This document shows positions 52,518 through 61,297 of a stretch of 64,000 nucleotides of DNA, one piece after another. The position numbers were made by a program, and so were the translations under genes. The notes below the pieces were generated by a model. It worked only from the letters and a program-made list of their open reading frames with translations. It had not been told where the DNA came from and made no database searches. The stretch comes from Anaerofilum hominis (GTDB taxonomy: Bacteria; Bacillota; Clostridia; Oscillospirales; Ruminococcaceae). Numbering within the stretch: the stretch's first letter is position 1; every line of letters starts with the position of its first letter. Location of the stretch: positions 372,001-436,000 of the forward strand of contig NZ_JACONZ010000001.1 of NCBI RefSeq assembly GCF_014287275.1, read 5' to 3'.

Positions 52518-53765
52518 TTATGTAAGAGATCCGCCGCTCTCCCCCGGCAGCGGGGAAGGCTGTGCGGAAGAAGCCGGCGCGCTCTCCGGCGCCGCTGTCC
52601 CCTCCGGGCCGGGCGCCGCAGTCTGTCCCGGCGCCGGGGGCTGGGAAGAGTCCGTCGCGGCAGGGACGTCCTGCTGCGGGGGCGCCGAGGCGGGCGGCGT
52701 CTCGGCGGGCAGCGGCGTTTCCGCGGGCTGCGGAGTCTCGGTGGGCTGCGGCGTTTCCGTGGGCTCCGGCGTCTCGGTGGGCTGCGGGGCCTCCTCCGCT
52801 TCCCCCTGAGACGAAGAGCTGGGCGCATAGGGCTCGTTTCTGCGGGTCGGCTGCGGCTTCAGCTCCGGCCGCCGGTCCTGTGCGTCATAGCTGTGGGTGC
52901 GCACATACTGCACAAAAGCCGCCGCTCCCCGGGCGGTAAAATGCATGCCGTCCTCTTCCACATAGGCGGTCTTCATATAGCCGTCCGACCCTTTGAGCGC
53001 TTCGGCGCTGTTGAGAAAGGGATAACCGTTCTCCTCGGCAAAGGCCGCCAGCGCCAGGTTGAAAGCGTCGATCCTTTTCTGGACCTTTGCCGCATCGGTC
53101 TTGCCCGCCCCCACCGGCGGCACCGCCGCGATGATGATGTCCGCATAGGGATATCCGGCTTCCAGCGACTCCAGCGCCTGTTCATAGGCTTCGAGAAACG
53201 CCTCGGGCTGCATATCGGTGTTGTTGGTGCCGAACATGACGATCATGCGGCGCGGCTGCAGCAGGGCGGCGGCTTTGGCCATGGTGACGGGCTCGGCATA
53301 CTCCCTGAACCAGATGCACGCTTTTGTCGGGACGCTCTGCACCCCCAGGCCGACCGACCCCGCCATATTATTCATCTCGATCTCGCCGAACCCCGCCAGG
53401 CGCACCGTATTGGAATCCCCCACAAAGAGGCTCTCCTGCAGATATTCCTCGCCCGCGTCCTCGGTCTCCCGCAAAAACGCGTCCGAAAATTCGGCGACCT
53501 GCTGCTCATATTGGCGCTGCTCATAGGTCTGCTGCGGGGCGGCGGGCACCTGCTGCGGCGCCTGCGCCCGGCCGGCGGAAAAGGCCGCTGCCACGGCGGC
53601 GCCCGCTGCGGCCAGACATAGCAGCGGCAGGGCGCACAGCAGTACGGCGCGGCGCTTTTGCGCCGGCGCAAGCCGGCCAAAATTGCGCAGCATCGCCCAC
53701 AGGCCCCCCAGCCAACGCCGCAGGCGCGCAAAAAGCCCGGGGCTTTTTTTCTTTTTTGGCTTCAA
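52518..53765 (-). CDS. Membrane-anchored SGNH/GDSL hydrolase with Pro/Thr-rich tail
   Basis: About 415 residues. A basic cytoplasmic start (KPKKKKSPG), one membrane helix (about 42-65), then an external SGNH domain: FVGDSNT with the putative Ser near 117, MFGTNNTD (block III Asn) and DGMHF (block V Asp/His) near 273-276. The last ~110 residues are low-complexity with a repeated P-x-E-T-P unit, likely a wall spacer. Such proteins often deacylate or acylate surface glycans. The start is uncertain: TTG 53765 avoids the Cys-rich stretch that would overlap the upstream gene (frame open to 53840), but its ribosome site is weak. Confidence 0.78.
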   Translation of the reverse strand: MKPKKKKSPGLFARLRRWLGGLWAMLRNFGRLAPAQKRRAVLLCALPLLCLAAAGAAVAAAFSAGRAQAPQQVPAAPQQTYEQRQYEQQVAEFSDAFLRETEDAGEEYLQESLFVGDSNTVRLAGFGEIEMNNMAGSVGLGVQSVPTKACIWFREYAEPVTMAKAAALLQPRRMIVMFGTNNTDMQPEAFLEAYEQALESLEAGYPYADIIIAAVPPVGAGKTDAAKVQKRIDAFNLALAAFAEENGYPFLNSAEALKGSDGYMKTAYVEEDGMHFTARGAAAFVQYVRTHSYDAQDRRPELKPQPTRRNEPYAPSSSSQGEAEEAPQPTETPEPTETPQPTETPQPAETPLPAETPPASAPPQQDVPAATDSSQPPAPGQTAAPGPEGTAAPESAPASSAQPSPLPGESGGSLT

Positions 53766-53817
53766 TCTCTCACAACACCGCTTTCCAAACACGATTTTGC
53801 CGCATTTGCAAAAAAGG

Positions 53818-54465
53818 TCAATCCTCCGCGTGCAGAACAAACTCCATCACTGCCAGCGGGCTGTCCGCCAGCGCGATATGGGGATGGCTCTCCAGCTCTT
53901 CCCGGCTGCCATAGCCGTACAGCACGCCCAGGCCGTCGACTCCCGCCGCCCTGGCGCCCAGCAGGTCGTCCCGCCGGTCCCCCACCATCAGACAATCCTC
54001 CGGGGCAAAGCCCCCATCCCTCATATTCTTGCGGATCACAGCGGTTTTATCCATGACGCCCGCCGCCTCGTCAGTCCCGCCCACCAGGGCGAACCAGCGG
54101 GTCAGCTCGAAATGATCCAGCACGCGCAGCGCAGTGTCCCGCGGCTTTGCCGTGGCCAGGCACACCGCGACCCCCGCCTCTTTCAGGCGGCGCAGCGCTT
54201 CGGGGATGCCCTCGTAGATCTCCGCATCAAAAAGGCCGCCCCCGCCGTAGTACTCCCGGTAAATGCGCACGCCCTCCGCCACCTGTTCCGGCGGCAGGAA
54301 ATCCGCGAACATCAGCTGCAGCGGCGGGCCGAGATATTTTCGCAGCTGCTCCTTTGTCGGATGCAGACCGAACCGGCCCAGCGCATACTGCATCGACCCC
54401 AATATGCCCGGGGCGGAATCGGCAATGGTGCCGTCCAGATCAAAAAAAGCCGCGCGATATCTCAT
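53818..54465 (-). CDS. HAD phosphatase, phosphoglycolate phosphatase (Gph)-like
   Basis: 215 residues: motif I FFDLDGTIADS (Asp9/Asp11), cap domain with PTKEQLRKYLGPPLQ, motif II CLATAKP near 108, Lys in the VMDKTAVI region and motif IV VGDRRDDLLGA near 168. Fits small phosphoglycolate/beta-phosphoglucomutase-like phosphatases; substrate unproven. ATG 54465 has AGGAAGGTG upstream. First gene of the HAD-SGNH-gpsA unit. Confidence 0.9.
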   Translation of the reverse strand: MRYRAAFFDLDGTIADSAPGILGSMQYALGRFGLHPTKEQLRKYLGPPLQLMFADFLPPEQVAEGVRIYREYYGGGGLFDAEIYEGIPEALRRLKEAGVAVCLATAKPRDTALRVLDHFELTRWFALVGGTDEAAGVMDKTAVIRKNMRDGGFAPEDCLMVGDRRDDLLGARAAGVDGLGVLYGYGSREELESHPHIALADSPLAVMEFVLHAED

Positions 54466-55062
54466 TATTACACCTTCCTGTCCCATCTTGCCCGTCCCAT
54501 CCTGCCGCCCTGATGTGCGGCCTCACAGATGGTTCAGTATACCACTTTTTGCCCCGGATGGCAAATTGGACCGCAGGACGCCCGCACGCAGCCGCCCGCG
54601 GGCATCCCCCTCCCCTGCATCTCGATCCGCCCGGCCCCGGCCCGCAGCAGCCGCGAAGGATCAGACGCGCATTTTTAGTCTGCGACAAGCGAAAAGACCC
54701 GCGGAGAAGCATGGATAGCAGCTTTTCTTGTTTGATCTCGCCGAAAGGGCCCGGCCGCGTTGAGCGGGCGCGCCGTTTTCTCCTCCCGGCCGCCCCCGTG
54801 AGCATCCCGCGTCAAAAGATCAGGCAGTGCGCAAAACCAACGGCAGGGGGGCCGCCCCGCAAAAGCACGCCCTCTAACGGCCCTGCGCCGGAGGCAGCCG
54901 GTCGGCGGCTGCCAGACAGAGGCGGCCGCCCCCCTGCGGCATGCCAGGACGTCACAAAACCAGACAGGCCCGCTTCCCCGGCATAGGACAAAGCCGGGGC
55001 GCGACAGTCTCTTTCCTCAGCCAGAGCAGGCGGACAAACTTGCCGCCTGCAATTTCTGCCGT
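54466..55062. other. Intergenic region Gph-like gene / cdd
   Basis: Holds the promoter above, a GGCAGCC/GGCTGCC hairpin (54893-54914) and GCAGGCGG/CCGCCTGC (55026-55050), the latter possibly ending cdd. Otherwise GC-rich with nothing recognisable. Confidence 0.4.
54536..54564 (-). promoter_or_regulatory. Promoter of the Gph-SGNH-gpsA operon
   Basis: Minus strand TTGCCA, 17 bases, TATACT, about 70 bases before the start codon. Confidence 0.65.
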
Positions 55063-55476
55063 CTATTTTTCCAGGTTGGCAGGTCCAAACCCGAACGGCA
55101 GCAGCTCGCCCAGCGTGCGTTCCACATAGTCCTCCGGGCTTTTCGCCATCAAAACGATGAGATCGTCGCCGCCAAACTCGTAAAGGGCCTGCCTGCAGAC
55201 GCCGCAGGGACCGGTCACCAGCTTGTTTTTCTCGCCCTCCATGCTGCCGACGATGGCAATGGCCTCAAACTCGCGTTCCCCCTCGCTCACCGCCTTGAAC
55301 AGGGCGGTGCGCTCTGCACAGTTGGTGGGGGTATATCCCGCATTTTCCACATTGCAGCCGGTGTAGACGCGGCCGCTTTTGCCCAGCAACGCTGCACCTA
55401 CCTTGAAGTGGGAATAAGGGGTGTAAGCGTTTTCCCTTGCGGCAAATGCCTGCTCGATCAGTGCTTTTCTGTCCAT
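55063..55476 (-). CDS. cdd: Cytidine deaminase
   Basis: 137 residues, the normal length of homotetrameric bacterial Cdd. Zinc ligands Cys53 (NCAERTA, with catalytic Glu55), Cys91 and Cys94 (PCGVCRQ). FKVGAALL and the CNVENA substrate-binding segment are present. Converts cytidine or deoxycytidine to uridine in pyrimidine salvage. GAAAGGAG upstream of the ATG. Single gene. Confidence 0.96.
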   Translation of the reverse strand: MDRKALIEQAFAARENAYTPYSHFKVGAALLGKSGRVYTGCNVENAGYTPTNCAERTALFKAVSEGEREFEAIAIVGSMEGEKNKLVTGPCGVCRQALYEFGGDDLIVLMAKSPEDYVERTLGELLPFGFGPANLEK

Positions 55477-55662
55477 TCCGCTGCTCCTTTCCGGCGTTTT
55501 GCGCCGCGGCGTGTGCCTTTTGCTCTTCTGTTTTCAGTATAGCATTTTGCTCCTCCGCGCGCCAGAGGCAGATGGGGAAATCATGCCGCCGACCTGATGC
55601 GGCGCCCGGAGGGCCTCCGCACGCCGGAGGCGGGCGGGGACAGCAGCCGGCCGCGCCCCGCA

Positions 55663-55723
55663 AAAGAGGGAAAAGGGCGGCAGAGCCCGGCCTTGCCGGT
55701 CTCCCTCGCCCTTTTCCCTCTAT
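55663..55723 (-). terminator. Terminator of the large membrane protein gene
   Basis: AGAGGGAAAAGGGCG pairs with CGCCCTTTTCCCTCT; on the minus strand TTTTG follows. 38 bases past the stop. Confidence 0.82.
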
Positions 55724-55761
55724 CTTATGCCCGGCCTTATGCCCGGCGCAGCGGGCAGAGA

Positions 55762-57408
55762 CTACTTTTGTTCAAAGGCCAAATTGTCAAAGCCAGTGAC
55801 CTCGCACAGGCCCGCGCCGTTATCCAGATATTCCACCCTTATGCTGTCCCCCTCGCGGGTGATGGCCAGCTCTTCCGACAGGGAGGCCGCAGCGGTAAAA
55901 AGCTTGTCCGGCCTGTTTTCCAGCACAAAGCGGTAGACGGTGCCGGAGGCGCTGTACTCCGCCGCGATGCGCTGCACTGTGCCGCTTACCGTTTTTGCCG
56001 TGGTCTCGGTGATGGTGGTGTCGCTGGACACGTTCTGCCGCAGCGCTTTTTCGTAGTTCACCTTCGCCTCAGGCACGCTTTCGCCCACGCCGACCACCAG
56101 ATAGTCTTTCACCGACACATAGGCGTACTGCTTCAGCAGGCCCTCGTCGTCTTTCAGTGTCATAAAATAGCTGGGCGTGCCGTTGACGTTGACGATGATG
56201 GGCCAGCTGGCGTAATAGCCGAACTGCTGCACCTTGCCCTCTGCCGATTTTTGAGCGCTCTGCTCGGTCGCGCCGCTGATGCGGTAGATGGTGGGCTCTT
56301 TGGTGACCATATCCACCATCACAAAGCCGATCGCCGACTCGTCCGCGCCCACCGATGTGACGCCGGTGAAGAGATAGCAGTCCCCATTGTTGTAGACGAT
56401 GATGTCGCCGGGGGAGGTCTTATATTTGTCCTTGTCGGCAAAATTCAAAAAGCCGTTGATGTATTCGCCCTTGTTGTCGATCTGCCGGATAATAAAATCC
56501 TCGGGCTGCACCCGGTCCACCCATTCGGGCAGATCGTCGAGGTCGTATTTCCGCCGCTCTCCCGTCTCGGCGTTGATGATCAGCGCGCCGGTCGCCTCCG
56601 GCAGGCGGAAGCCCCAGGTATTGCGGTAGGTGGAGATCACCCAGTAGGGGTTGCCCTCGTCGTCCAGCTCAAAGCTGTAATCGGTCAGGCCGGTAAACGG
56701 CGCGCCGAAAAAGCGCGCGTAAAAGCTGAGGTCGTCGAACAGATAGGCCCCGGGCTGGATCTTGATGCGGTGGCTGTCGACATAGCGCACATCCTGGGGG
56801 TTGGTGGCCGACACGATCACGTAGCCCTGAGAGCCGGACAGATTGGTCACCCATTTGAAAAAGCCGGAATGGTAGGTGGGGGCGACCCACACCAGCTCGC
56901 CGTCCACCATTTGTACGGTGGGCTCGCCCAGCACCACCTGGCTGCCCAGGCTGGGGTTTTCGCCCAGTTTTTTGTCGGCCAGCTTTTTTGCCATCTCCAG
57001 ATCCACCACCGGCAGCTGCGTGGTGTCCACCAGCTGCACGTCGGCGTTGAACTCCCCCTCGCGGAAGTCCGGCATCTGGCCGCGGTAGGCGTTGACATTG
57101 AAGATGACGGTGGAGCCGAGGCTGACCACCAGATAAGCGCCCCAGCAAATACCGGCCACGATGAGCGCCCATTTGGGGATGGCCGAGCCGTTGCGCTCAT
57201 AGTTGACGCTCACCGCCCCGGACTGGCGGCTGACGATAAAGCCGCCCATGCGCTGCAGGCAGTAAAGGGCCAGATAGGCTGTGACGACCACACAGTAGAA
57301 AAAGGCGGACTCCGGGTAGATGGGGTTGAGATTGATATGATTGAGCAGGATATTCCCCAAAAAGAACAGGGTGACGACCAGATACGCGATGCGGAAGAAT
57401 TTTTTCAT
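55762..57408 (-). CDS. Unrecognised large membrane protein
   Basis: 548 residues. Three hydrophobic segments near the N-terminus (about 5-22, 35-55, 80-103), then ~440 residues predicted outside the membrane, rich in beta-type patterns, with a repeated feel of short Tyr/Asp/Gly segments (TSPGDIIVYNNGDCYLF, YYASWPIIVNVNGTPSYF). Folds of PepSY or YcdB kind are possible but unproven. No catalytic motif is seen. ATG 57408 is preferred because GAGGAAAAG gives proper spacing; another ATG lies 18 bases earlier. The gene follows lacI-like on the same strand but has its own promoter. Confidence 0.7.
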   Translation of the reverse strand: MKKFFRIAYLVVTLFFLGNILLNHINLNPIYPESAFFYCVVVTAYLALYCLQRMGGFIVSRQSGAVSVNYERNGSAIPKWALIVAGICWGAYLVVSLGSTVIFNVNAYRGQMPDFREGEFNADVQLVDTTQLPVVDLEMAKKLADKKLGENPSLGSQVVLGEPTVQMVDGELVWVAPTYHSGFFKWVTNLSGSQGYVIVSATNPQDVRYVDSHRIKIQPGAYLFDDLSFYARFFGAPFTGLTDYSFELDDEGNPYWVISTYRNTWGFRLPEATGALIINAETGERRKYDLDDLPEWVDRVQPEDFIIRQIDNKGEYINGFLNFADKDKYKTSPGDIIVYNNGDCYLFTGVTSVGADESAIGFVMVDMVTKEPTIYRISGATEQSAQKSAEGKVQQFGYYASWPIIVNVNGTPSYFMTLKDDEGLLKQYAYVSVKDYLVVGVGESVPEAKVNYEKALRQNVSSDTTITETTAKTVSGTVQRIAAEYSASGTVYRFVLENRPDKLFTAAASLSEELAITREGDSIRVEYLDNGAGLCEVTGFDNLAFEQK

Positions 57409-57494
57409 GCCTTTTCTTTTCCTCATTCCTCGATGCGCCGCCCCGCAGGACGGCTGGATTGAAAGGCCGAGACCCTGTCCCGGCCCTGGAACCT

Positions 57495-57523
57495 ACTATA
57501 CTAAAATCCCCCGCCGCTGACAA
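57495..57523 (-). promoter_or_regulatory. Promoter of the large membrane protein gene
   Basis: Minus strand TTGTCA, 17 bases, TATAGT, about 87 bases before the start codon. Confidence 0.65.
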
Positions 57524-57546
57524 GAAAAAGGGACATTAATTTTGTA

Positions 57547-58569
57547 TTAAGATTTGCCGGGCGCACCCTGTGGGGCCGCCGGGCCGGTGGACTCCCGCAC
57601 CAGCAGCGAGGGGCGCAGCGCCAGACGGGAGACCGGCACGCCCTGGGTCAGATGCTGCAGCACCCGGAAAGCGCTTTTGCCCAGCTGCAGGCTGTTCTGC
57701 GAGATGGTGGTCAGGGCGGGCGAAGCGTATTCCGCCAGCGGGATGCCGTCGTATCCCACCACGCTGACCTGCCCGGGCACATCCACCTGCGCCGCGGCCA
57801 GCTTTTTCAGCGCTGCCAGCGCGATGCGGTCACTGCAGCACACCAGCGCGGTGGCCCCGCCCTCCACCAGGCGCAGCACCAGCGAGGGGTCGTAATCGCG
57901 ATAAAAGCTGGCAAAGGAGACCCGTCCCTCCGCCTCGATCCCGTGCCGGCGAGCAGCGGCCTCAAAGGCGGCCAGCCGCTCTGCGGTGACGCAGCTTTCC
58001 TCCTCCCCGCCCAAAAAGCCAACCCGCCGGTGACCCAGCGAAGCCAGATGCGCCAGCGCCTCTTCCATACCCGCGGCGTTGTCGCTGCCCACATGGGCGG
58101 TGAGGGCAGAGTCATAGTCGTTGTCCAGCAGCACGGCCGGACGGCCCGCCGCCTCAAATTCGCTGATAAAAGAAGAGTGGGGGCGAAACCCGATAAAAAA
58201 GCTGCCCAAAAAGCGCGGCTCGGTCAGAAGCTCTTCATAGCGTGCCCGGAAATCCTCCCCCGGGCCAAGGGGCACGATGCGCACCCCGAAGCGGGCCTTG
58301 CTCGCCTCGGACTGAAAGCCCAGCAGGATCTCGTGCCCAAACTGGTCCACGTTTTCATAGTCCACGCCCTCGACAAAAACAGCCACGTCGCCGCCCGATG
58401 CGGCGCGGCGTTTTTTCATGTGATACCCCATGGCGGAAGCGCAGTGCAGCACCCGCTCCCGCGTCTCCTGGTTGATGTCCGTGGCGTCTGAGAGCGCCTT
58501 GCTGACAGTGCTCTTGGCCAGCCCCAGGCGGGCGGCGACATCTTCAATGGTCACTTTTTTACCCTGCAT
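57547..58569 (-). CDS. LacI-family transcriptional regulator
   Basis: 340 residues: N-terminal helix-turn-helix VTIEDVAARLGLAKSTVSKALSD (6-28) with the hinge helix region, then a periplasmic-binding-protein-like effector domain (AVFVEGVDYENVDQFG..., DNAAGMEEALAHLASLGHRRVGFLGG near 165, VVGYDGIPLAEYASPALTTISQN near 275). Targets are unknown; no sugar gene cluster is adjacent, so it may act on its own promoter or at distance. GGGAGGG upstream of the ATG. Confidence 0.93.
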   Translation of the reverse strand: MQGKKVTIEDVAARLGLAKSTVSKALSDATDINQETRERVLHCASAMGYHMKKRRAASGGDVAVFVEGVDYENVDQFGHEILLGFQSEASKARFGVRIVPLGPGEDFRARYEELLTEPRFLGSFFIGFRPHSSFISEFEAAGRPAVLLDNDYDSALTAHVGSDNAAGMEEALAHLASLGHRRVGFLGGEEESCVTAERLAAFEAAARRHGIEAEGRVSFASFYRDYDPSLVLRLVEGGATALVCCSDRIALAALKKLAAAQVDVPGQVSVVGYDGIPLAEYASPALTTISQNSLQLGKSAFRVLQHLTQGVPVSRLALRPSLLVRESTGPAAPQGAPGKS

Positions 58570-58625
58570 CTCTCAGCCCTCCCCGGCCGTTATCCCCCAT
58601 CGGGGACGCCTTGCTCCCCCGACGG

Positions 58626-58651
58626 AAAAAGGGGCCACGGCTGTGGCCCCT
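58626..58651 (-). terminator. Terminator of the DUF1294 gene
   Basis: AGGGGCCAC pairs with GTGGCCCCT, with TTTTT after it on the minus strand; 10 bases past the stop. Confidence 0.8.
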
Positions 58652-58660
58652 GCTTATGCA

Positions 58661-58939
58661 TCAGGCATTGTGCGGCAGCGTATAGAACAGGATGCAGAAG
58701 ATCGTCTCCGCCACCAGCACCACCGGCACGGTGATGCGAAAGCGCGCGTCGCGGGTCTTGTGGCGGAAGATCAGCATGCCCGCCAGCATGCCGGCTGAGC
58801 CTCCCGCGATGGTGAGAAGCATCAGCAGCCGCTCCGGGATGCGGCGGGTGTGGTTCACCGCCGCCCGCTTGTCGCTCCAGCAGAGCAGCAGGGTAACAAG
58901 ATTGATGACGATCAAAAACGAGATCGTGAAGATATCCAT
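58661..58939 (-). CDS. DUF1294 membrane protein
   Basis: 92 residues with two or three membrane helices and the family marks CWSDKRAA (about 20-27), RIPERLLMLLTIAGGSAGMLAGM and FRHKTRDARF (about 58-67). Function unknown. AAGGGGAA upstream of ATG; own promoter and terminator. Confidence 0.9.
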   Translation of the reverse strand: MDIFTISFLIVINLVTLLLCWSDKRAAVNHTRRIPERLLMLLTIAGGSAGMLAGMLIFRHKTRDARFRITVPVVLVAETIFCILFYTLPHNA

Positions 58940-58984
58940 AGTGGTTCCCCTTTTTTCATCCAGATTTTCATTTCAAACAAGCAA

Positions 58985-59013
58985 AGTATAGCAGAAAAGC
59001 GCCGGTTTTCCAA
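58985..59013 (-). promoter_or_regulatory. Promoter of the DUF1294 gene
   Basis: Minus strand TTGGAA, 17 bases, TATACT, 46 bases upstream of the start codon. Confidence 0.65.
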
Positions 59014-59093
59014 CCAGTTTTGAGGAATTGGCCGCCGCGCCCGGGCCGCGCGCCCGCTTTTTTCCCCGCTGTCAAAAAAAGTTTTCAAAGGCC

Positions 59094-59128
59094 TTGACTT
59101 TTGCCCAGGCGATATAGTATCATATAAT
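59094..59128 (+). promoter_or_regulatory. Promoter of tRNA-Arg/tRNA-His
   Basis: TTGACT with TATCAT 18 bases downstream; an overlapping TATAAT at 59123-59128 may pair with the weak TTTGCC at 59100. The exact -10 is uncertain. Confidence 0.6.
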
Positions 59129-59152
59129 ACGCAGCTCGGAAGGGCACGGCAT

Positions 59153-59229
<77 letters not shown>

Positions 59230-59234
59230 AATAT

Positions 59235-59312
59235 GGTGGGTGTAGTTCAGTTGGTTAGAGCACCAGATTGTGGATCTGGGTGTCGTGGGTTCGAGTCCCA
59301 TCTCCCACCCCA
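59235..59312 (+). tRNA. tRNA-His (anticodon GTG)
   Basis: 78 bases including the extra 5' G (G-1) paired with C73 and encoded CCA. Anticodon loop TTGTGGA on CCAGA/TCTGG. The acceptor stem appears to have a T6:T67 mismatch. Five bases after tRNA-Arg, so one transcript. Confidence 0.96.
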
Positions 59313-59317
59313 TTTAA

Positions 59318-59358
59318 AAAAAGAAAGCGAATTCAAACCTTTGAGTTCGCTTTTTTCT
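59318..59358 (+). terminator. Terminator after tRNA-Arg/tRNA-His
   Basis: GAAAGCGAA-T-TCAAA pairs with TTTGA-G-TTCGCTTTTTTC around a CC loop; T-run at the 3' side. Confidence 0.82.
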
Positions 59359-59379
59359 TTACATGATCTCCCAATATTC

Positions 59380-59454
59380 TGGGCTGTCGCCAAGCGGTAA
59401 GGCACAGGACTTTGACTCCTGCATCCGCTGGTTCGAATCCAGCCAGCCCAACCA
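59380..59454 (+). tRNA. tRNA-Gln (anticodon TTG)
   Basis: 75-base cloverleaf with CCA. Acceptor TGGGCTG/CAGCCCA, anticodon loop CTTTGAC on CAGGA/TCCTG, T-loop TTCGAAT. It follows a terminator; its promoter is not clear (ATTCT near 59375 is too close). Confidence 0.96.
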
Positions 59455-59455
59455 G

Positions 59456-59487
59456 AAAAAAGCACTTGCATCGCAAGTGCTTTTTTC
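59456..59487 (+). terminator. Terminator after tRNA-Gln
   Basis: AAAAAAGCACTTGC-ATC-GCAAGTGCTTTTTT, directly after the CCA end. Confidence 0.88.
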
Positions 59488-59734
59488 AACTAAGTGCCCC
59501 TTTCATCACGACAAATGCATCTTTGGTGCGGGAAATATGCCTTTGGCGGGTGAAGTGCCTGTGGGCATAAAGAAAGATATCTTTTTTACAGCCGATCGAC
59601 AGTTTACACCCGCTTTGGCGCAAAATCCCCGCCGGACGGCGAGGCTTTATGCCGGACGGGGTGTGTTTTCGTTTTCAGGCCGCACCTGCCCCGAGAGCTG
59701 CGGCCCCCGTTTTTGACCTATCCCGGCAAAACGC

Positions 59735-59794
59735 AAGCGCTCCTTTTGGCAAAAGTTCCGCCCGGCGGCGATGCTTTTGCCAAAAGGAGCGCTT
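59735..59794. repeat. 21-bp perfect inverted repeat
   Basis: AAGCGCTCCTTTTGGCAAAAG (59735-59755, 21 bases counting all) and its exact complement at 59774-59794, separated by 18 bases. It lies 140 bases past the MFS stop on the minus strand and could be its terminator, though no clear T-run follows. Confidence 0.7.
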
Positions 59795-59935
59795 CTTTCT
59801 CTTTCATGAGATACCTGCTCTGCCCCGCTTCCACAAAAGGATGGGCAGCCGAGAGGGACGAAGGCCGTGCCTGCCCGGCAGCAGCAGAGGTCCGGGGCCG
59901 TTTGATCCGGCGCCGGGCCCGCCGGGCGCCGCGCC

Positions 59936-61177
59936 TTAGGGCTGGGCTTCTCCCGCCGCGGGGCCTTTGCCCGCCCGCTCTGTCATCAGCACCATCAGCA
60001 GCACAAAGGCGAGCAGGTAAAGCGGATACAGGCTCAGGCCCGCCCAGCCAGCAAGCCAGCCGAAAACCGGCGGCATGAACGTGGAGCCCACATAAGCGCA
60101 GGCCATCTGCATCCCCATGACAGACTGGGAGTTCTCCGCCCCGAAATTGACCGGGGTGGCGTGCAGCAGGCTGGGATAGATCGGCGCGCAGCCCATGCCC
60201 AAAGCCATCAGGGCGCACAGCGTGACCGGGCCGCCCAGCGGCAAAAGCAGCAGCAGGGCCCCCAGCCCCGCAACGCCCTGCCCCAGGCGCACCATATTGT
60301 GGTCGCCCAGGCGGTCGGACACAAAGCCGCAGAAAAAGCGCCCCAGCGTGATGCCCAGATAAAAGAGAGACGCATATTTTGCCGCCAGGCCCGCCTCCAC
60401 GCCCCGATACAGCACCAGATAGCTGCTGGCCCAAAGGCCGGCGGTTGCCTCCAGCGCGCAGTAACAGAAAAAAGCGGTCAGCAGCGGTTTTGCCCGCGGC
60501 AGGCGCACCGTTTCACGCAGGCTGAGGGCCCGGCGGCCGGCAAGGCCCCCGTCCCGTCCGCTGTCCCGCCCTTTCCAGAGAGGGAGCGAAAGCAGCAGAC
60601 AGGCCGCCAGTACCACCTGGATCACGCCGATGGAACGGTACCCCGCATGCCAGGTGGCGCCGCCGGTGAGGCAAAGGCCCATGATGTAGGGCCCCGCCGT
60701 GGCGCCGATGCCCCAGAAACAGTGCAGCCAGCTCATATGGCGCGAGCGGTAGTGAAGCGCCACAAAATTGTTCAGCGCCGCGTCCACGCTGCCCGCCCCC
60801 AGCCCGTAGGGAACGGCCCACAGGCAGAGCTGCCAGAACGCGTGCGAAATGGAAAACCCGAACAGGGCCAGGGCGGTCATCCCCACGCTGACCAGCGTCA
60901 CGGCCGCCGTGCCGAAGCGGCGGATGAGCCGGTCGCTGAACAGGCTGGAGACGATGGTGCCGCCCGCAATGGTCATGCTGATGATGCCTGCGCTGGACAC
61001 CGGCACCGCGAACTCCCCGTACATCAGGGGCCACGCGGAACCGAGAAGCGCGTCCGGCAGCCCAAGGCTGATGAACGCAAGATAGATGACGGCCAATAAG
61101 AGTGAAGCCACGTTATTCCTCCCGGAGCGGCGGGCGGTAAACCGCTGCGCCGCAAAATCAAGACATTCGGTATCCAT
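59936..61177 (-). CDS. MFS transporter
   Basis: 413 residues, about 12 membrane segments. Amphipathic start, then FISLGLPDALLGSAWPLMY in the first helix (a pattern shared with FucP/sugar MFS proteins), loop 2-3 signature SDRLIRRFGTAAV near 80, and its second-half repeat GFVSDRLGDHNMVR near 290. Substrate unknown. It is divergent from an AraC-type regulator with a shared 213-base control region. The ribosome site (GGCGGAA) is modest. Confidence 0.88.
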   Translation of the reverse strand: MDTECLDFAAQRFTARRSGRNNVASLLLAVIYLAFISLGLPDALLGSAWPLMYGEFAVPVSSAGIISMTIAGGTIVSSLFSDRLIRRFGTAAVTLVSVGMTALALFGFSISHAFWQLCLWAVPYGLGAGSVDAALNNFVALHYRSRHMSWLHCFWGIGATAGPYIMGLCLTGGATWHAGYRSIGVIQVVLAACLLLSLPLWKGRDSGRDGGLAGRRALSLRETVRLPRAKPLLTAFFCYCALEATAGLWASSYLVLYRGVEAGLAAKYASLFYLGITLGRFFCGFVSDRLGDHNMVRLGQGVAGLGALLLLLPLGGPVTLCALMALGMGCAPIYPSLLHATPVNFGAENSQSVMGMQMACAYVGSTFMPPVFGWLAGWAGLSLYPLYLLAFVLLMVLMTERAGKGPAAGEAQP

Positions 61178-61268
61178 TAAAACAAATTCCGCCCGGCCAC
61201 GTCAAGAGCGCCCCGCCCACCTGCGCGCTGTTCCGCGCGGTCTTTTTAGCGGCGGGACAGGTGCTCAT

Positions 61269-61297
61269 TTGACCTGCCCTGCTTTTCATGTTATCAT
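61269..61297 (+). promoter_or_regulatory. Promoter of the AraC-type regulator
   Basis: TTGACC, 17 bases, TATCAT. The -10 is the left half of a perfect palindrome TATCATGATA (61292-61301), a possible regulator site. Confidence 0.6.

Larger units (their letters stand above)
59455..59935. other. Intergenic region tRNA-Gln / MFS gene
   Basis: Holds the tRNA-Gln terminator and a 21-bp perfect inverted repeat (59735-59794). Nothing else is recognisable. Confidence 0.45.

Noticed and set aside
51477..53621. 714-codon plus-strand frame opposite gpsA and the SGNH gene
   Set aside because: Antisense to two recognisable enzymes; Arg/Gly/Leu-rich low-complexity product.
53840..53840. Upstream TTG as start of the SGNH hydrolase
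   Set aside because: It overlaps the preceding gene, adds a Cys-rich segment before the basic membrane-anchor region, and its GGAG is only about one base from the codon.
55597..57462. 621-codon plus-strand frame opposite the large membrane protein
   Set aside because: The minus-strand reading has membrane helices, ribosome site, promoter and terminator; this frame has none.
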